A stretch of DNA of 64,000 nt from Pelobacter seleniigenes DSM 18267 (lineage in GTDB: Bacteria > Desulfobacterota > Desulfuromonadia > Desulfuromonadales > Geopsychrobacteraceae), in NCBI RefSeq assembly GCF_000711225.1, contig NZ_JOMG01000002.1:74501-138500 (forward strand), written 5' to 3'. The translations under genes were made by a program, and so were the position numbers. This document shows, in pieces, positions 1 to 11,700 of the stretch. Position 1 is the first letter of the stretch. Every line of letters begins with the position of its first letter. A model generated the notes under the pieces. It saw only the letters and a list, made by a program, of their open reading frames with translations. It was not told the origin of the DNA and searched no databases.

Positions 1-248
1 ATCCGGGTTTCGGCCGGCTTACTGGTAAGGGGCTTATGCGGAAATGTGCGAATCCAGATCTTCCCACCACGCTTGATATAGCGCGTCATGGCGCGACGAG
101 CAGCTTCAATCTGACGTGACGAAAGCCAGCCGCACTCAAGGGCCTGCAGACCGTAATCACCGAAACTAACTTCAGTACCACGGGAGGCCTGTCCAGTCAT
201 GCGACCGGTAAACTGCTTTCTACGCTTAACTTTCTTCGGCATTAACAT
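1..248 (-). CDS. rplP: 50S ribosomal protein L16, 3' end cut by window edge
   Basis: Partial gene: the first 82 codons are present and the C-terminus lies beyond position 1. The reading starts [12 protein letters not shown] and contains the family stretches [12 protein letters not shown] and [10 protein letters not shown], which identify L16, a large-subunit protein close to the peptidyl-transferase and A-site tRNA region. I chose the upstream ATG at 248 because the L16 family begins MLMPK; a second in-frame ATG lies two codons later. It follows rpsC by 16 bp as the last visible gene of the S10-type operon. No internal defect is visible in the part present. Confidence 0.96.
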   Translation of the reverse strand, partial: MLMPKKVKRRKQFTGRMTGQASRGTEVSFGDYGLQALECGWLSSRQIEAARRAMTRYIKRGGKIWIRTFPHKPLTSKPAETR

Positions 249-264
249 GGTTAATTACTCCTGA

Positions 265-915
265 TCAGCCAACCGGCTGTTCTTGTTCTTTTCCAAGCAC
301 CTCACCCTTGAAGATGAGGACTTTGACACCAATGATTCCGTAGGTCGTCTTTGCTTCGGCAAAACCATAATCGATATCAGCTCGCAAAGTATGCAAAGGA
401 ACACGCCCTTCACGATACCATTCAGTACGGCTCATCTCGGCACCGCCCAAACGCCCGGAACAATTGATTTTGATTCCCTTTGCACCGAATTTGAGGGCCA
501 TACTGACACTACGCTTCATGGCTCTTCTGAAAGCGACGCGCCTTTCCAGCTGCAACACAACATTTTCTGCAACCAACTGGGCATCAACTTCCGGCTTACG
601 CACCTCTTGAATGTTGATAAAACATTCATCATCGGTAATCTTGGCCAGATCTTTTTTCAATACCTCAACCTCGGAACCTTTTTTGCCGATGATAATTCCG
701 GGTCTTGCGGCAAAGATGTTGATCTTTACTTTATTAGCTGCTCTCTCAAGCTCGATTTTCGAAATTCCTGCATGGTACAATCTCTTCTTCAGGAAATTAC
801 GAAGTTTGAGATCGGCATGAAGTTTTTCGGCATAGTCTGAATCTGCGTACCAGCGGGATTCCCATGTCCGGTTAACTCCAAGACGAAATCCTATCGGATG
901 AACTTTCTGGCCCAA
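265..915 (-). CDS. rpsC: 30S ribosomal protein S3
   Basis: 216 residues, the normal length for bacterial S3, beginning [13 protein letters not shown] as usual. The N-terminal type-II KH RNA-binding domain carries its GxxG-type loop as PGIIIGKKG at residues 72-80. The C-terminal half carries the conserved [12 protein letters not shown] segment. S3 sits at the mRNA entry channel of the small subunit, where it contributes to helicase activity and head assembly. It lies between rplV (17-bp gap) and rplP in the usual S10-operon order, so it is almost certainly co-transcribed from the upstream str promoter. Confidence 0.98.
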   Translation of the reverse strand: MGQKVHPIGFRLGVNRTWESRWYADSDYAEKLHADLKLRNFLKKRLYHAGISKIELERAANKVKINIFAARPGIIIGKKGSEVEVLKKDLAKITDDECFINIQEVRKPEVDAQLVAENVVLQLERRVAFRRAMKRSVSMALKFGAKGIKINCSGRLGGAEMSRTEWYREGRVPLHTLRADIDYGFAEAKTTYGIIGVKVLIFKGEVLGKEQEQPVG

Positions 916-932
916 AGGGATACCTCCTCGTT

Positions 933-1265
933 TTACTTAACATCCAGAACCACAGTAATGTGGCTGGTCGGTTTGCGAATCCGGCTGGCTCGCCCTTGTG
1001 CGCGAGGCATAAAGCGCCTTAACACGGGGCCCTGATCGACCATAATTGTTTTAACAAACAACTGATCAACATCAGAAACACCTTTCTGTTCGGCGTTTGC
1101 TACAGCTGATTTCAATAATTTAGAAAGAACTGGTGCAGTTTTCTGCGGAGAAAATTGCAGAATGTTCATAGCATCCTGAATCCCCTTACCGCGGACCAGA
1201 TCGACAACGAGTCGCGCCTTACGCGGAGAAAGGCGAACGTTCCTCAGTTTTGCTTGTGCTTCCAT
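933..1265 (-). CDS. rplV: 50S ribosomal protein L22
   Basis: 110 residues, standard length. Recognisable segments are the N-terminal [17 protein letters not shown] and the C-terminal beta-hairpin region around [20 protein letters not shown], which in the family lines the peptide exit tunnel. The hairpin appears intact, with no insertion or deletion of the kind linked to macrolide resistance. It lies 31 bp after rpsS and 17 bp before rpsC, within the S10-type operon. Confidence 0.98.
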   Translation of the reverse strand: MEAQAKLRNVRLSPRKARLVVDLVRGKGIQDAMNILQFSPQKTAPVLSKLLKSAVANAEQKGVSDVDQLFVKTIMVDQGPVLRRFMPRAQGRASRIRKPTSHITVVLDVK

Positions 1266-1296
1266 TGCTCGGAACTCCTGTTAAAATCGCGGTAAG

Positions 1297-1575
1297 CTAT
1301 CTGACCTTGCTCTTCTTGTCACTGCCGTGACCGAAGTAAGTCCTCGTCGGAGCAAATTCACCCAGCTTGTGACCAACCATATTTTCACTGACAAAAACCG
1401 GGACAAATTTCTTCCCGTTATGAACAGCAAAGGTCAGCCCGACAAACTCAGGAATGATGGTCGAACGCCGCGACCAGGTCTTGATAACTTTGTTACGGTT
1501 AGTGTCACCTTCCAGATCTACTTTGCGTAGCAGGCTGTCCTGGACGTATGGCCCTTTTTTAATTGATCTTGCCAC
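1297..1575 (-). CDS. rpsS: 30S ribosomal protein S19
   Basis: 92 residues, typical length. It begins [12 protein letters not shown] and contains the family signatures [26 protein letters not shown] and [17 protein letters not shown]19 binds the 3' domain of 16S rRNA in the small-subunit head with S13. It follows rplB by 22 bp and precedes rplV, the conserved S10-operon order. Confidence 0.98.
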   Translation of the reverse strand: MARSIKKGPYVQDSLLRKVDLEGDTNRNKVIKTWSRRSTIIPEFVGLTFAVHNGKKFVPVFVSENMVGHKLGEFAPTRTYFGHGSDKKSKVR

Positions 1576-1597
1576 GATCTTCTCCTAAAGGCTTGAA

Positions 1598-2425
1598 TTA
1601 CTTCTTATTTCTACGACGTACGATAAATTTGTCCGTACGTTTATTCGTTCTGGTTTTGTAACCTTTGGTCGGGATACCCCATGGGGTAACCGGATGACGA
1701 CCACCGGAACTCTTACCTTCACCACCACCATGCGGGTGATCGACCGGGTTCATGGCCACACCACGCGACTGCGGACGTTTCCCCAGCCAACGGTTACGAC
1801 CGGCTTTACCGATCTTGATTTTTTCATAATCAAGATTGCCAACCTGACCAACAGTAGCACGGCATTCCTGCATCACCAGGCGAACTTCACCGGAAGGGAG
1901 TCGCAACTGGGCATAGCGACCTTCTTTCGCAGCGATCATCGCGTAGGCACCTGCACTACGGGCCAACTGGCCGCCTTTGCCAACCTTAAGCTCAACATTG
2001 TGCACCCAGGTGCCCAACGGAATGGCCTTGATCGACAACGCATTGCCCGGTCGAATATCAGCGGAATCGCTGGCAACCACCGCATCGCCGACCGACAGAC
2101 CGTTGGGAGCCAGAATGTAACGCTTCTCACCGTCAGCATAGAACAACAGTGCGATGCGAGCACTACGGTTGGGATCATATTCGATGGAAGCAACCTTAGC
2201 AGGAACCTCAAGCTTGTCCCGTCGAAAATCCACAATCCGATATTGCCTCTTGTGGCCACCGCCAGTATGACGCTTGGTGATCCGACCGGAGTTGTTTCGT
2301 CCGCCGGACCGCTTCAGCGGTACAAGAAGAGATTTTTCCGGTCTGGCTTTAGTTACTTCCTCGAAAGTCGAGGAGGTCATATGACGCCGACCGTCCGAGG
2401 TTGGATTATATTTTTTTATACCCAT
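1598..2425 (-). CDS. rplB: 50S ribosomal protein L2
   Basis: 275 residues, full length. It begins [17 protein letters not shown] and carries the family signature [13 protein letters not shown] near the C-terminus, with the conserved His needed for peptidyl-transferase activity. The basic tail ends in [10 protein letters not shown]2 is an OB-fold plus SH3-like primary 23S rRNA-binding protein involved in subunit association. It lies 33 bp after rplW in the S10-type operon. Confidence 0.98.
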   Translation of the reverse strand: MGIKKYNPTSDGRRHMTSSTFEEVTKARPEKSLLVPLKRSGGRNNSGRITKRHTGGGHKRQYRIVDFRRDKLEVPAKVASIEYDPNRSARIALLFYADGEKRYILAPNGLSVGDAVVASDSADIRPGNALSIKAIPLGTWVHNVELKVGKGGQLARSAGAYAMIAAKEGRYAQLRLPSGEVRLVMQECRATVGQVGNLDYEKIKIGKAGRNRWLGKRPQSRGVAMNPVDHPHGGGEGKSSGGRHPVTPWGIPTKGYKTRTNKRTDKFIVRRRNKK

Positions 2426-2458
2426 GACAACTGCTCCATACCTGCCAAATACACGGCC

Positions 2459-2746
2459 TTAAACGCCATAAAAATCGATATTATGCCCCTGTTGCAGGGT
2501 AACATATGCTTTTTTCCAGTTGTTCCGTTGCCCGAAAGAAGCACCGACCCGCTTCATTTTACCGCGCAACTGGATAGTATTAACCGACTTGACCTTGACA
2601 TCAAAAGCTTTTTCAACCGCCTGCTTGATTTCGATTTTGTTGGCCGAGCGCGCAACTTCAAATGCAACAACTTGCGCTTCGTCCTTCAGCAGGTTTGCTT
2701 TTTCAGTAATCAGCGGTTTGCGAATAATCTCGTGAAGAGGTTTCAT
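2459..2746 (-). CDS. rplW: 50S ribosomal protein L23
   Basis: 95 residues, normal length, beginning [17 protein letters not shown]. The motif PLITEKA and the segment [15 protein letters not shown] are diagnostic of L23, which sits at the tunnel exit and docks trigger factor and the signal recognition particle. The start codon overlaps the rplD stop codon by four bases, implying translational coupling with L4. Confidence 0.98.
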   Translation of the reverse strand: MKPLHEIIRKPLITEKANLLKDEAQVVAFEVARSANKIEIKQAVEKAFDVKVKSVNTIQLRGKMKRVGASFGQRNNWKKAYVTLQQGHNIDFYGV

Positions 2747-3366
2747 TTTTCCAAAGCTCCTTCGATCTCAGTAACCGCGGCATCAGTCAGCACCAGATAA
2801 GGGTATTTAAGAACGTCGTATACATTCACCCCTTCTGCGCGCAGGACTTTTACATTGCGCAGATTTCTGGCTGAAAGCTCAACCTTGACATCGGCCTGGT
2901 CGATAACGACCAACGCACCATCCAGCGCAAACCGCTCAATAACCTGACTGAACCGTTTGGTACTGATATCATCCAGGGCCAGATCTTTCACGACCACCAG
3001 TTTTTCGCCTTGAAAGCGAGCGGACAATGCGCTGCAAAGCGCCGCTTTCTTGACCTTCCGATTCAGCTTGAAGGAATAGGAGCGGGGCTGAGGTCCAAAC
3101 GCAACACCACCACCAACGAAATGGGGTGCGCGAATAGTACCCTGCCGTGCATTACCGGTACCTTTCTGACGATAAGGCTTCTTTGCACCACCGGCAACCG
3201 CGCTTCTGTTCTTGACCGCTGCCGTCCCCTGACGCCGAGCCGCAAGTTGATAACGAACCATGTCATGCAAAAGATATTCTTTTACTTCAGTATTAAAAAC
3301 AGTGTCCGCGAGCTCACGCTCTCCAACCTGTTTCTTGTCCTGATCATAAATTGCTACAGTTGCCAT
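2743..3366 (-). CDS. rplD: 50S ribosomal protein L4
   Basis: 207 residues, the expected length. The tunnel-lining loop region is visible as [25 protein letters not shown], followed by [18 protein letters not shown]4 binds domain I of 23S rRNA. In Escherichia coli it also represses its own S10 operon through leader RNA; here the gene sits inside a fused str-S10 operon, so that leader control is not obviously available. It overlaps rplW by four bases and follows rplC by 25 bp. Confidence 0.98.
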   Translation of the reverse strand: MATVAIYDQDKKQVGERELADTVFNTEVKEYLLHDMVRYQLAARRQGTAAVKNRSAVAGGAKKPYRQKGTGNARQGTIRAPHFVGGGVAFGPQPRSYSFKLNRKVKKAALCSALSARFQGEKLVVVKDLALDDISTKRFSQVIERFALDGALVVIDQADVKVELSARNLRNVKVLRAEGVNVYDVLKYPYLVLTDAAVTEIEGALEK

Positions 3367-3391
3367 TTATCCACTCCTAAATCCGCAGCAC

Positions 3392-4015
3392 TTAAACCTT
3401 GATCCCTTTACGGATCTCGACCAGACCGTTTTTCGGTCCAGGAACGGCACCACGTACAAGGATTAAATTCTCTTCGGGCCGAACGTCGACAACAATGAGG
3501 TTTTGTGTTGTAACCCGCACATTACCCAATTGTCCAGGCATTTTCTTACCCTTGAACACTCGGGACGGCCAAGCCGAAGCACTGATGCCCCCAGGCCGAC
3601 GTTTAAACATGGAACCGTGAGTCGCCCGGCCACCGGAAAAACCCCACCGCTTCATAACGCCCTGAAATCCCTTACCCTTACTGGTACCGGTTATATCGAT
3701 CCGGTCACCGGGCTTGAACATTTCGCAGGAAACGATATCACCAACGGCGCAGTCCCCGACGGTTGAAAATTCGCGAACATGAGCAAAGGCACCCTTGCCG
3801 GCCTTTTTGAAGTGTCCCATTTCCGGCTTGTTCGCGCGCTGTGCACCAATCGCCTTGAAACCAATCTGTACAGCTTCATAGCCATCAGTTGCCGCTGTCT
3901 TCTTCTGCAGAACCGTACATGGCCCCGCTTCCAGCACAGTCACAGGAATCCGCTGCCCATCAGCAGCATAAACCTGGCTCATGCCTATCTTTTTTCCTAA
4001 CAATCCGTTGGTCAT
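3392..4015 (-). CDS. rplC: 50S ribosomal protein L3
   Basis: 207 residues, normal length. It begins MTNGLLGKKIGMSQVYAADG and contains GKGFQGVMKRWGFSGG and the FKGKKMPGQLGNVRVT signature that reaches the peptidyl-transferase centre. The central Gln of the GRATHGS / MPGQ region, a site of post-translational methylation in E. coli, is kept. It follows rpsJ by 33 bp and precedes rplD by 25 bp. Confidence 0.98.
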   Translation of the reverse strand: MTNGLLGKKIGMSQVYAADGQRIPVTVLEAGPCTVLQKKTAATDGYEAVQIGFKAIGAQRANKPEMGHFKKAGKGAFAHVREFSTVGDCAVGDIVSCEMFKPGDRIDITGTSKGKGFQGVMKRWGFSGGRATHGSMFKRRPGGISASAWPSRVFKGKKMPGQLGNVRVTTQNLIVVDVRPEENLILVRGAVPGPKNGLVEIRKGIKV

Positions 4016-4048
4016 AGTCGTGCCCTTAAATTGCGATTAAACCAAAAA

Positions 4049-4357
4049 TTAAAGCTTGATCTCAACGTCTACGCCAGCAGACAAGTCCAGCTTCATCAAA
4101 GCATCCACGGTCTGCTGAGTCGGCTCCATAATATCCAAGAGACGCTTATGCGTACGAATCTCAAACTGCTCTCGACTCTTTTTGTCGACGTGCGGACCGC
4201 GCAGCACACAGTATTTATTGATCACAGTCGGCAACGGAATGGGGCCGACCAAACGTGAACCGGTACGTTTCGTTGTATCTACAATTTCCGCAACAGCCTG
4301 GTCGAGCAGGCTGTGATCATAAGCTTTCAGACGAATTCTGATCTTCTGTGTAGACAT
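4049..4357 (-). CDS. rpsJ: 30S ribosomal protein S10 (NusE)
   Basis: 102 residues, standard length, beginning [19 protein letters not shown]. It also contains VGPIPLPT and HKRLLDI, family hallmarks. S10 belongs to the small-subunit head and doubles as transcription antitermination factor NusE, partnering NusB and NusG. It starts only 14 bp after the tufA stop codon, so there is no room for a separate S10-operon promoter or for the long S10 leader known from E. coli. The S10 operon is therefore read through from the str genes. Confidence 0.98.
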   Translation of the reverse strand: MSTQKIRIRLKAYDHSLLDQAVAEIVDTTKRTGSRLVGPIPLPTVINKYCVLRGPHVDKKSREQFEIRTHKRLLDIMEPTQQTVDALMKLDLSAGVDVEIKL

Positions 4358-4371
4358 GTGTTTTCCTCGTA

Positions 4372-5565
4372 TTACTCGATAACTTCACTGACCACGCCGG
4401 CGCCGACAGTACGGCCGCCTTCGCGGATTGCAAAGCGCAGTTCCTTGTCCATTGCAATCGGGGTGATCAAATCAACCGTCATTGCAATATTGTCACCAGG
4501 CATAACCATTTCGGTGCCTTCCGGAAGCTCAACAATCCCGGTCACATCCGTGGTCCGGAAGTAGAACTGCGGACGATACCCTTTGAAGAACGGGGTATGA
4601 CGACCACCCTCTTCCTTGGTCAGAATATAAGCCTCGGCTTTGAACTTGGTATGCGGGGTGATGCTGCCCGGCTTAGCCAGAACCTGACCACGCTCGATGT
4701 CTTCACGCTTGACACCACGCAGCAGAATACCGACGTTGTCGCCGGCCTGACCCTGATCCAGCAGCTTGCGGAACATTTCGACACCGGTCACGACCGTTTT
4801 GGTCGTAGCTTTCATGCCGACGATTTCGACTTCTTCCTGAACTTTGACCACGCCGCTCTCAACCCGACCGGTGGCAACAGTACCACGACCGGAGATGGAG
4901 AAGACGTCTTCAACAGGCATCAGGAACGGCTTGTCAACAGCACGCTCCGGCTCGGGGATGTAGCTGTCAACAGCGTCCATCAGTTCGAGAACTTTGTTCT
5001 TGCCGATCTCGTCATCGCGACCTTCCAGAGCGGCCAGAGCGGACCCGGCAATGATCGGAATATCGTCACCCGGGAAATCATAGCTCGACAGCAGCTCACG
5101 GATTTCCATGTCGACCAGCTCGAGCAGTTCTTCGTCGTCAACCATGTCGGCCTTGTTCAGGAACACGACCATGGCCGGAACACCAACCTGACGAGCGAGC
5201 AGGATGTGCTCACGGGTCTGCGGCATCGGGCCGTCAGCAGCCGAGACCACCAGAATAGCGCCGTCCATCTGGGCAGCTCCGGTGATCATGTTCTTGACAT
5301 AGTCGGCGTGACCCGGGCAGTCAACGTGTGCATAGTGACGCTTTTCGGTCTCATATTCGACGTGGGCGGTTGCAATGGTGATACCACGCTCACGCTCTTC
5401 CGGTGCATTGTCGATCTGATCGAAAGCCTTGACTTCACCGCGGCCCATCTTTTCTGCGAGCACGGTGGTAATCGCTGCGGTCAGCGTGGTCTTGCCGTGG
5501 TCAACGTGACCGATGGTCCCGATGTTGACGTGCGGCTTTGTCCTCTCAAATTTTTCCTTGGACAT
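4372..5565 (-). CDS. tufA: Elongation factor Tu, copy A (ends VIE)
   Basis: 397 residues, a complete EF-Tu GTPase that delivers aminoacyl-tRNA to the ribosome. P-loop GHVDHGKT is at residues 19-26, followed by the DCPGH switch and the NKAD guanine-specificity motif; domains 2 and 3 run to the C-terminus. It lies in the str operon, 20 bp behind fusA. Compared with the second copy at 20731-21924 the protein differs only at the last residue (Glu here, Ala there), and only about five other base changes are visible by eye, all silent. This points to recent gene conversion between the copies. Confidence 0.98.
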   Translation of the reverse strand: MSKEKFERTKPHVNIGTIGHVDHGKTTLTAAITTVLAEKMGRGEVKAFDQIDNAPEERERGITIATAHVEYETEKRHYAHVDCPGHADYVKNMITGAAQMDGAILVVSAADGPMPQTREHILLARQVGVPAMVVFLNKADMVDDEELLELVDMEIRELLSSYDFPGDDIPIIAGSALAALEGRDDEIGKNKVLELMDAVDSYIPEPERAVDKPFLMPVEDVFSISGRGTVATGRVESGVVKVQEEVEIVGMKATTKTVVTGVEMFRKLLDQGQAGDNVGILLRGVKREDIERGQVLAKPGSITPHTKFKAEAYILTKEEGGRHTPFFKGYRPQFYFRTTDVTGIVELPEGTEMVMPGDNIAMTVDLITPIAMDKELRFAIREGGRTVGAGVVSEVIE

Positions 5566-5585
5566 AACTATCTCCTCTCCTCGGC

Positions 5586-7664
5586 CTAACCATTGACCTT
5601 GGCGATAATCTCTTCACTAATTGCCTTAGGTACCTGCTCGTAATGATCAAATACCATCGTATATGTTGCCCGACCCTGCGTTGAACTGCGTAGATCGGTT
5701 GCGTAACCAAACATACTGGAAAGTGGAACGTGAGCATTAACAACCTGCGCACCGCCGCGGGAATCCATCCCCATGATACGGCCGCGACGGCTATTCAAAT
5801 CGCCGATAACATCTCCCATGTATTCCTCAGGGACAACAACTTCGACCGCCATAATCGGCTCGAGCAGAACGGGAGAAGCTTTTCTTGCCCCTTCCTTGAA
5901 GCCCATTGAACCGGCAATCTTAAAGGCCATCTCGGAAGAGTCAACATCGTGATACGAACCGTCGTAACAAGCGACCCGAACATCAACAATCGGGAAACCG
6001 GCAAGAACCCCGTTTTCAGCGGCCTCTTCAGCACCCTTCCCAACTGCAGGGATATATTCGCGCGGAATAACGCCACCCTTAATCTCATCAATAAAACTGA
6101 AGCCTTCACCAGGTTCGCCCGGCTCAAGACGCAACCAACAATCGCCATACTGACCACGGCCACCGGACTGGCGGACAAACTTGCCTTGCACTTCGACCGA
6201 TTTAGTGATCGATTCACGATAAGCAACCTGCGGAGCGCCAACATTACACTCAACCTTGAACTCGCGCTTCATCCGGTCAACAATGATCTCAAGATGCAGC
6301 TCGCCCATCCCGGAAAGAATGGTCTGACCAGTTTCTTCATCGGTCCGCACCCTCAAGGACGGATCCTCAGACAGCAACTTACCCAGAGCAACACCCATCT
6401 TTTCCTGATCGCTTTTGGTCTTCGGCTCAACCGACAAGTGAATAACCGGTTCAGGGAATTCCATCGACTCAAGCAGCGACGGCTTATCCGGGTCACACAA
6501 AGTATCACCAGTAGTAGTGTGCTTCAAACCGACCGCAGCAGCGATATCACCAGCATAAACCTGCTTGATCTCTTCACGCTTATTAGCGTGCATCTTCAAC
6601 AAACGACCGAAACGCTCCTTCTTACCTTTGGTCGAGTTGAGGACAGACGTTCCAGACTCGGCAACCCCCGAATACACCCGAAAGAAGCTCAGCTGACCAA
6701 CAAAGGGGTCGGTCATAATCTTAAAGGCCAAAGCAGCAAAGGGTTCGCTATCGGAAGCGGGCCGCTCAAGCTCTTCGCCGTTATCAGGATTAACCCCTTT
6801 AATAGCAGGAACGTCCAGCGGAGAGGGCATATAATCAACCACCGCATCCAACAGCGTCTGCACACCTTTATTTTTAAAAGCGCTACCACAAAGTACGGGA
6901 CAGAACTCAATATTCTTCGTCCCCCGGCGAATCGCCGCCTTGATCTCGTCGACGGTCAGCTCTTCACCACCAAGATATTTCTCCATCAACTCTTCGTCGT
7001 TGCCAGAAATCTCTTCCAGCAGGGCCTCGCGCGCCATCTCGACATCATCAACCATATCTTCGGGGATATCGATGACTTCAAATTTGGCACCCATCGACTC
7101 ATCGTCCCAGACAATCGCTTCCATGGTCACCAGATCGACAAGCCCACGGAAGTTCTCTTCGGCACCAATCGGCAACTGCAACGGCAGCGGATTGGCACCC
7201 AATCGCTCACGAATCATATCAACACCGCGATTAAAGTTGGCGCCAATACGATCCATCTTATTAATAAAGGCGATCCGCGGAACATGATACTTGTCAGCCT
7301 GCCGCCAAACCGTTTCCGACTGCGGCTCAACACCACCAACAGAACAGAAGACAGCAACAGCCCCATCAAGAACCTTCAGCGAGCGTTCGACTTCGATGGT
7401 AAAATCTACGTGGCCAGGAGTGTCAATAATATTGACCCGATGGTCCTTCCAGAAACAGGTCGTCGCAGCTGAGGTGATGGTAATACCACGCTCCTGCTCC
7501 TGCTCCATCCAGTCCATAGTCGCTGCACCGTCATGCACCTCACCAATTTTATGTGAGATCCCCGTATAGAACAGGATACGTTCAGTCGTTGTGGTCTTAC
7601 CGGCATCAATGTGAGCCATAATACCGATATTACGAGTTTTTTCTAGAGCAACCTTGCGAGCCAC
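5586..7664 (-). CDS. fusA: Elongation factor G
   Basis: 692 residues, full length. The G-domain begins with AHIDAGKT at residues 17-24, and DTPGHVDF and NKMD follow. Domain IV carries the [10 protein letters not shown] and [11 protein letters not shown] segments. EF-G translocates tRNAs and mRNA after peptide bond formation and helps recycle ribosomes. The domain-III and G-domain surfaces look ordinary, with no insertion suggesting a divergent EF-G2. It lies in str-operon order between rpsG (27-bp gap) and tufA (20-bp gap). Confidence 0.98.
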   Translation of the reverse strand: MARKVALEKTRNIGIMAHIDAGKTTTTERILFYTGISHKIGEVHDGAATMDWMEQEQERGITITSAATTCFWKDHRVNIIDTPGHVDFTIEVERSLKVLDGAVAVFCSVGGVEPQSETVWRQADKYHVPRIAFINKMDRIGANFNRGVDMIRERLGANPLPLQLPIGAEENFRGLVDLVTMEAIVWDDESMGAKFEVIDIPEDMVDDVEMAREALLEEISGNDEELMEKYLGGEELTVDEIKAAIRRGTKNIEFCPVLCGSAFKNKGVQTLLDAVVDYMPSPLDVPAIKGVNPDNGEELERPASDSEPFAALAFKIMTDPFVGQLSFFRVYSGVAESGTSVLNSTKGKKERFGRLLKMHANKREEIKQVYAGDIAAAVGLKHTTTGDTLCDPDKPSLLESMEFPEPVIHLSVEPKTKSDQEKMGVALGKLLSEDPSLRVRTDEETGQTILSGMGELHLEIIVDRMKREFKVECNVGAPQVAYRESITKSVEVQGKFVRQSGGRGQYGDCWLRLEPGEPGEGFSFIDEIKGGVIPREYIPAVGKGAEEAAENGVLAGFPIVDVRVACYDGSYHDVDSSEMAFKIAGSMGFKEGARKASPVLLEPIMAVEVVVPEEYMGDVIGDLNSRRGRIMGMDSRGGAQVVNAHVPLSSMFGYATDLRSSTQGRATYTMVFDHYEQVPKAISEEIIAKVNG

Positions 7665-7691
7665 GTTTTTCTCCTAACCTGAACGACTGAT

Positions 7692-8162
7692 CTACCAGCG
7701 ATAATGCGCAAAAGCCTTGTTAGCTTCTGCCATACGGTGCGTATCTTCGCGCTTCTTAACGGCAGCACCACGGTTGTTGAAGGCATCTACAAACTCACCC
7801 GCCAACCGCTCGCGCATGGTCTTCTCGCTACGAGCCTTCGCATAAATAGCCAACCAACGCATTGCCAGCGCAGTGCGCCGTGAAGGAGCAACCTCGACAG
7901 GAACCTGGTAGGTGGACCCACCAACACGACGTGACTTAACCTCAAGAACCGGGCGCACGTTATCCATGGCAGTCTTGAACACTTCCAGCGGGTTATTCCC
8001 GGTCCGCTCGGCGACCAGATCAAAAGCACCGTAAACAATGTGCTCAGCAGTACTCTTTTTTCCGTCAACCATGACATTGTTGACAAATTTCGCAACCAGC
8101 AGATCCCCATACTTAGGATCCGGCAGAATGACCCGCTTTGGGACTTCTCTTCTTCTGGGCAT
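7692..8162 (-). CDS. rpsG: 30S ribosomal protein S7
   Basis: 156 residues, standard length, beginning [20 protein letters not shown]. Family stretches [34 protein letters not shown] and [15 protein letters not shown] are all present. S7 is the primary binder of the 16S rRNA 3' domain near the exit site and, in E. coli, the repressor of the str operon. It lies 23 bp behind rpsL. Confidence 0.98.
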   Translation of the reverse strand: MPRRREVPKRVILPDPKYGDLLVAKFVNNVMVDGKKSTAEHIVYGAFDLVAERTGNNPLEVFKTAMDNVRPVLEVKSRRVGGSTYQVPVEVAPSRRTALAMRWLAIYAKARSEKTMRERLAGEFVDAFNNRGAAVKKREDTHRMAEANKAFAHYRW

Positions 8163-8185
8163 AACGTCCTCTTCCTCAGACTAAA

Positions 8186-8557
8186 TCACTTAGGGCGCTT
8201 AGCGCCATATTTCGAACGACCCTGCTTGCGATCCTTAACTCCGGCAAGGTCAAGAGTACCACGGACAATATGGTAGCGGACACCAGGCAAATCCTTAACC
8301 CGGCCACCACGAATCAGCACCACGGAGTGCTCTTGCAGATTGTGTCCCACGCCAGGAATATACGAGGTCACAACAATTCCGTTAGTCAAACGCACCCGGG
8401 CAACTTTCCGCAGCGCAGAGTTCGGCTTTTTCGGGGTCGTTGTGTAAACACGCGTACATACCCCGCGTCTTTGCGGACAAGATTTCAACGCAGGCGCCGT
8501 CGACTTGACGACTTTCTTTTTGCGCCCGCTGCGAATCAGTTGGTTAATCGTTGGCAT
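8186..8557 (-). CDS. rpsL: 30S ribosomal protein S12
   Basis: 123 residues, the usual length. The decoding-site loop KKPNSALRK (Lys43 and Lys44) and the [12 protein letters not shown] loop are both in the unmodified, streptomycin-sensitive form, so nothing suggests resistance or hyper-accuracy substitutions. It is the first gene of the str operon, preceded by a consensus promoter about 75 bp upstream of its start codon. Confidence 0.98.
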   Translation of the reverse strand: MPTINQLIRSGRKKKVVKSTAPALKSCPQRRGVCTRVYTTTPKKPNSALRKVARVRLTNGIVVTSYIPGVGHNLQEHSVVLIRGGRVKDLPGVRYHIVRGTLDLAGVKDRKQGRSKYGAKRPK

Positions 8558-8630
8558 CTAGATTCTCCCAAATCCTTATCAGTGTTTCATACGGCCGAAC
8601 AACAGCCTTTCTGTGGGGAAAAACCCGCAG

Positions 8631-8659
8631 AGATTATCAATCGACCTACCCTTTGTCAA
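8631..8659 (-). promoter_or_regulatory. Sigma-70-type promoter of the str-S10 operon
   Basis: Read on the minus strand, TTGACA (8659-8654) and TAATCT (8636-8631) are separated by exactly 17 bp, a near-consensus housekeeping promoter. It lies in the rpoC-rpsL gap and points at rpsL. It is the only strong promoter I see before tufA and the S10 genes, so it should drive rpsL through at least rplP. It is placed just past the rpoC hairpin, separating RNA polymerase transcription from ribosomal-protein transcription. Confidence 0.8.
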
Positions 8660-8696
8660 GCTATTTTTTCTTATTTAAAAATTAGTATTTACAGAG

Positions 8697-8726
8697 TTTG
8701 AAGGCTCCGCAATCGGAGCCTTCAAA
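8697..8726 (-). terminator. Hairpin behind rpoC
   Basis: A perfect 12-bp inverted repeat with a 6-base loop begins five bases after the rpoC stop codon: TTTGAAGGCTCC and its complement. It is a very stable stem in the right place to end the rpoBC transcript. It lacks a clean U-run (CTCTGTAAAT follows), so it may terminate only partly or may act mainly as a 3' stabiliser. Confidence 0.65.
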
Positions 8727-8731
8727 ACCAT

Positions 8732-11700
8732 TCAATCTATCTCTTCCGGCATCTCTGTATCCGACTCATCAATCTCGAGCGGATCTTCCATTTTAACCTC
8801 TGGTTCAGGTATTTTCAATTCAACTGCACGATATTTTGCGACTCCGGTTCCTGCAGGAATCAAACGCCCCATAATGACGTTTTCTTTAAGCCCACGCAGG
8901 GAATCGACCTTCCCTTGAATGGCCGCCTGGGTGAGCACCTTGGTGGTCTCCTGGAAGGATGCGGCGGAGATGAACGACTCGGTCGACAGTGACGCCTTGG
9001 TAATCCCGAGCATAATCGGTTCACCGATAGCCGGCTGGCCATCTTCAGCCTGCACCCGATCGTTTTCCTCTTCGAAGATCCAGCGATCGACCTGATCATC
9101 GGTCAGGAAGTTGGTATCCCCGACCTCTCGTATCTGCACCCGTCTGAGCATCTGCCGGACAATGGTTTCAATATGCTTATCATTGATCTTGACGCCCTGC
9201 AGACGGTAGACCTCCTGCACCTCATCGACCAGATACTTGGAGAGCTCCTTGCTGCCCAGAACCCGGAGGATATCATGTGGATTGCTTGAACCATCCACCA
9301 GTTCTTCCCCGGCATGCAAGTAGTCACCTTCATGCACCGAGATATGCTTCCCTTTAGGGATCAGGTATTCCACCGGATCACCGATTTCCGGGGTTACCAC
9401 GATCTTGCGCTTGCCTTTGGAATCTTTCCCAAAGGAAACCACACCGTCAATTTCCGAAATAACCGCCACCTCTTTGGGTTTACGCGCCTCGAACAACTCG
9501 GCAACCCGTGGCAGACCACCGGTGATATCCTTGGTCTTGGTCGTTTCACGCGGGATTTTGGCCAGGATTGCCCCGGCATAAATCTCGCTACCCTCTTCGA
9601 CCGAGATGTTTGCTCCCACCGGCAACATATAGCGAGCCGGAGAACCGTTGGGCAGTTTGACCGTTTTCCCCTCTTCATTTTTGAGGGTAATCCGCGGCCG
9701 TTTATCAGCGGTCTTGGCTTCGGTGACGACCTTCCGTGACAGACCGGTAACTTCGTCGACCTGCTCCTCCATAGTCAGACCCTCGGTGATATCACCGAAA
9801 TGAACCACCCCGCCGACCTCGGTGATGATTGGAACCGTATAGGGGTCCCATTCCGCCAGCATCTCACCAGCGCTGACCGGAGCCCCTTCTTGCCGGGTTA
9901 ACCGTGCACCATAGACAACGGAATAGCGTTCCCGTTCACGGCCGGTTTCATCGACAACCGCGACCTCCCCTTTCCGATTCATGACAACCGGGAAACCATC
10001 GACATTGTCGACAGTGGTCAGGTTGATGAACTTAAGAGTACCGTCAAAACGTGCTTCCAAAGCGGTCTGTTCAGCCCGCCGCGAAGCGGTACCACCAATG
10101 TGGAAGGTCCGCATGGTCAACTGGGTCCCCGGCTCACCAATGGACTGGGCAGCAATGACGCCGACCGCCTCCCCAAGATTGACCAGGTGCCCCCGGGCCA
10201 GATCTCGACCATAACAGAGGGCGCAGATGCCGCGTTTGCTTTTACACGTCAGCACCGAGCGGATTTTGATCTTTTCAATCCCGGCTTCCTCGATTTTGGT
10301 CACCAGGTCTTCATCGATCAGCTGATTGGCTTCCACCAGCAGATCGTCAGTCACCGGATCAAAGATATCGTCCAGCGCAACCCGACCGAGAATCCGGTCG
10401 CCTAACCGCTCGATAACCTCGCCCCCTTCAGTCAGGGAGGAGACCTCAATACCATCAAGGGTATCGCAATCCTGCTCGGTAATGATGGCATCCTGCGCCA
10501 CATCCACCAGCCGCCGGGTCAGATAACCGGAGTTAGCGGTTTTCAACGCGGTATCGGCCAGACCTTTCCGCGCACCGTGGGTCGAGATAAAGTACTGCAG
10601 AACGGTCAACCCCTCACGGAAGTTGGCGGTGATCGGCGTTTCGATAATGGATCCGTCAGGCTTGGCCATCAACCCGCGCATACCAGCCAGCTGCCTGATC
10701 TGCTGGGCGCTACCCCGGGCACCGGAGTCAGCCATCATGTGGATCGCATTGAAGGAGGAAACCTCAACCTCCTCGCCATCGGCTGATTTAATCTTATCGA
10801 CGGCGATATTGCCGAGCATGGTACCGGCGATATCTTCAGTACACTTGGCCCAGATGTCGATGACCTTATTATAGCGTTCACCGTCAGTGATAAGACCTTC
10901 AGTGTACTGCTGCTGGATATCTTTCACCTCATCAGCGGCAACCTTGATCCGCTCTTCCTTGGTAGCGGGGATCTCCATGTCATCAAGACAGATCGAAACC
11001 CCGGCCAGACTTGAATAGCGGAAACCGGTTTCCTTGAGCTTGTCAGCCAGGATAACGGTCTCCTTGTTGCCGGCGAGCCGGAAACTGACGTCGATAAGAT
11101 CGGCGACCTGTTTTTTACCCATCACTTTGTTGACATGCTTGAAGGGGATGGTATCCGGCACGACCTCACGCAGCAGAATCCGTCCGACCGTGGTTTCCAC
11201 CAACTCGGTTTCACCACCGGCAACCTGAATCATGCGCACCTTGATAGCGGCCTGCAGATCGGCTTCTTCAGCATCGAAGGCCATCCGTACTTCAGCAGGT
11301 GAAGCAAAGATCTTCCCGGTACCGCTGACGAAAGGACGCTCACGGGTCATGTAATAAAGACCCAGAACCATATCCTGCGACGGCACGATAATCGGTTTAC
11401 CACTGGCTGGTGAGAGGATGTTATTGGTCGACATCATCAACACCCGAGCTTCGATCTGGCTCTCAATGGAGAGCGGCAGATGCACCGCCATCTGGTCACC
11501 GTCAAAGTCGGCGTTGAAGGCGGTACAAACCAGCGGGTGCAGCTGAATAGCTTTACCTTCGATCAGCACCGGTTCAAAGGCCTGAATACCCAGGCGGTGC
11601 AGAGTCGGCGCCCGGTTGAGCATGACCGGGTGCTCCTTGATGACCTCTTCCAGGACGTCCCAGACCTCGGACTTCTCTTTTTCAACCATCTTCTTGGCGC

